64,000 nt of DNA from Halomontanus rarus (GTDB lineage Archaea > Halobacteriota > Halobacteria > Halobacteriales > Natrialbaceae). A program made the position numbers and the translations under genes. The notes beneath the pieces are model-generated. The model did not search any database, was not told where the DNA came from, and saw only the letters and a list, made by a program, of their open reading frames with translations. How positions within the stretch are numbered: the stretch's first letter is position 1; each line of letters starts with the position of its first letter. Shown in pieces: positions 63,552 to 64,000 of this stretch. The stretch lies in NCBI RefSeq assembly GCF_029338335.1, contig NZ_CP119799.1. The stretch is one strand, 5' to 3'.

Positions 63552-64000
63552 TACGTTTTCACCGGGACCCTCATATAGGTTCGTTTCTGTCCACCGCGGA
63601 TCCGTCCGGTCGCTCGGATTCGAGATCGTTTCGCGACACGACGATGATCGCAGCTCGCGTCGATCTCAACCTGAGAGACCTGCTCGAGGCGGCTTCAGTA
63701 ATACTGAAGCGCTTCTGTAATCCAATCGTCGATAACAGTCATCATCGATCGTAAACGTCCCGGACGAGAATGCCTTCCTTACGGACTAACGAGGCCGTGA
63801 ACGACCAATTGAGGGTTGTTTACATGCGCCCCTCCCAATTACAATCGTACGGTTGTAATCCCAATCATCGTCTTGCGATTTCGAATCGATGAAACGGTCG
63901 CCGCATCGCTCAACGAGCAATCGCTCACGCAGAACAGCGAGGATGAATAAAAGTCACCTGACGAACCGATTACGTCGGATCATATCGAATAATGGTGTCC
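63552..64000. other. Intergenic region at window end
   Basis: 449 bases without a clear gene. Contains the IclR (2) promoter and a type A palindrome at 63839-63858. An ATG at 63992 follows an AT-rich stretch and may begin a forward gene outside the window. Confidence 0.4.
63839..63858. promoter_or_regulatory. Operator palindrome type A, copy 3
   Basis: TTACAATCGTACGGTTGTAA, matching the 8508 and 8562 copies under the consensus TTACAAYCRTAYGRTTGTAA. It is 55 kb away from them and upstream of IclR (2), which suggests one regulator controls both ends of the region. Confidence 0.68.

Overview
The window reads as chromosomal DNA of a halophilic archaeon. It is GC-rich and its predicted proteins are strongly acidic. 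The secreted proteins are Tat-type lipoproteins with SRR-type signals followed by AGC lipoboxes. Many genes have a TATA-like box about 27-30 bases before the start codon, as leaderless haloarchaeal transcripts do. A haloarchaeal-type zinc glucose dehydrogenase, an F420/luciferase-like oxidoreductase and a MoxR-DUF58 cluster point the same way. Species cannot be assigned from sequence alone. No rRNA, tRNA or CRISPR was seen.

Layout. 1-9.7 kb: a glycan-degradation block with a Cys-type sulfatase (cut by the window edge), a beta-propeller glycosidase-like protein, GH20 beta-N-acetylhexosaminidase, GH29 alpha-L-fucosidase, an M81/MlrC-like peptidase and an IclR regulator. A 0.95 kb intergenic region here carries two kinds of palindromic operator. 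9.9-20.3 kb: a sugar isomerase/epimerase-like TIM barrel, a complete SBP_bac_5 (dipeptide/oligosaccharide-type) ABC importer operon, two small membrane proteins, a GH18 chitinase-like enzyme and a second TIM-barrel isomerase. 20.3-29.4 kb: more housekeeping-like genes (PH-like protein, Yip1-like membrane protein, an orphan binding lipoprotein, a DUF4129-DUF58-membrane protein-MoxR cluster, a degenerate cupredoxin-like lipoprotein). 29.5-38.4 kb: a third TIM-barrel isomerase, two Gfo/Idh/MocA dehydrogenases, an uncharacterised GH-A-like barrel, an FGE-like/sialidase-like fusion, a DHDPS-family aldolase, a frameshifted RidA remnant and glucose dehydrogenase. 38.4-41 kb: an AT-rich island with a tyrosine recombinase and a decayed transposase. 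41-43.3 kb: an amidohydrolase-Rieske-CBM9-like operon. 44.3-52.6 kb: a second SBP_bac_5 importer, divergent from its binding protein and with both ATPases fused into one chain, followed by a second pair of small membrane proteins. 52.8-63.6 kb: three DUF1343 (GH171, NamZ-like) genes, one interrupted by a single in-frame stop, a truncated GH3 (NagZ-like) start, an S12 beta-lactamase-fold hydrolase, a mandelate-racemase-subgroup enolase, a creatininase-family amidohydrolase, an unknown TIM barrel, an F420/LLM oxidoreductase and a second IclR regulator.

How it may work together (inference). None of the glycosidases has a visible secretion signal, while the ABC binding proteins are lipoproteins. 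The locus therefore looks like an import-first system: oligosaccharides or glycopeptides are captured, imported, trimmed in the cytoplasm (GH18, GH20, GH29, sulfatase, sialidase-like, GH171), and the sugars oxidised or isomerised. The 52-63 kb part resembles, in gene content, the bacterial muropeptide-recycling set NagZ-NamZ-AmiE. That is unexpected in an organism without murein and suggests scavenging of bacterial cell-wall fragments.
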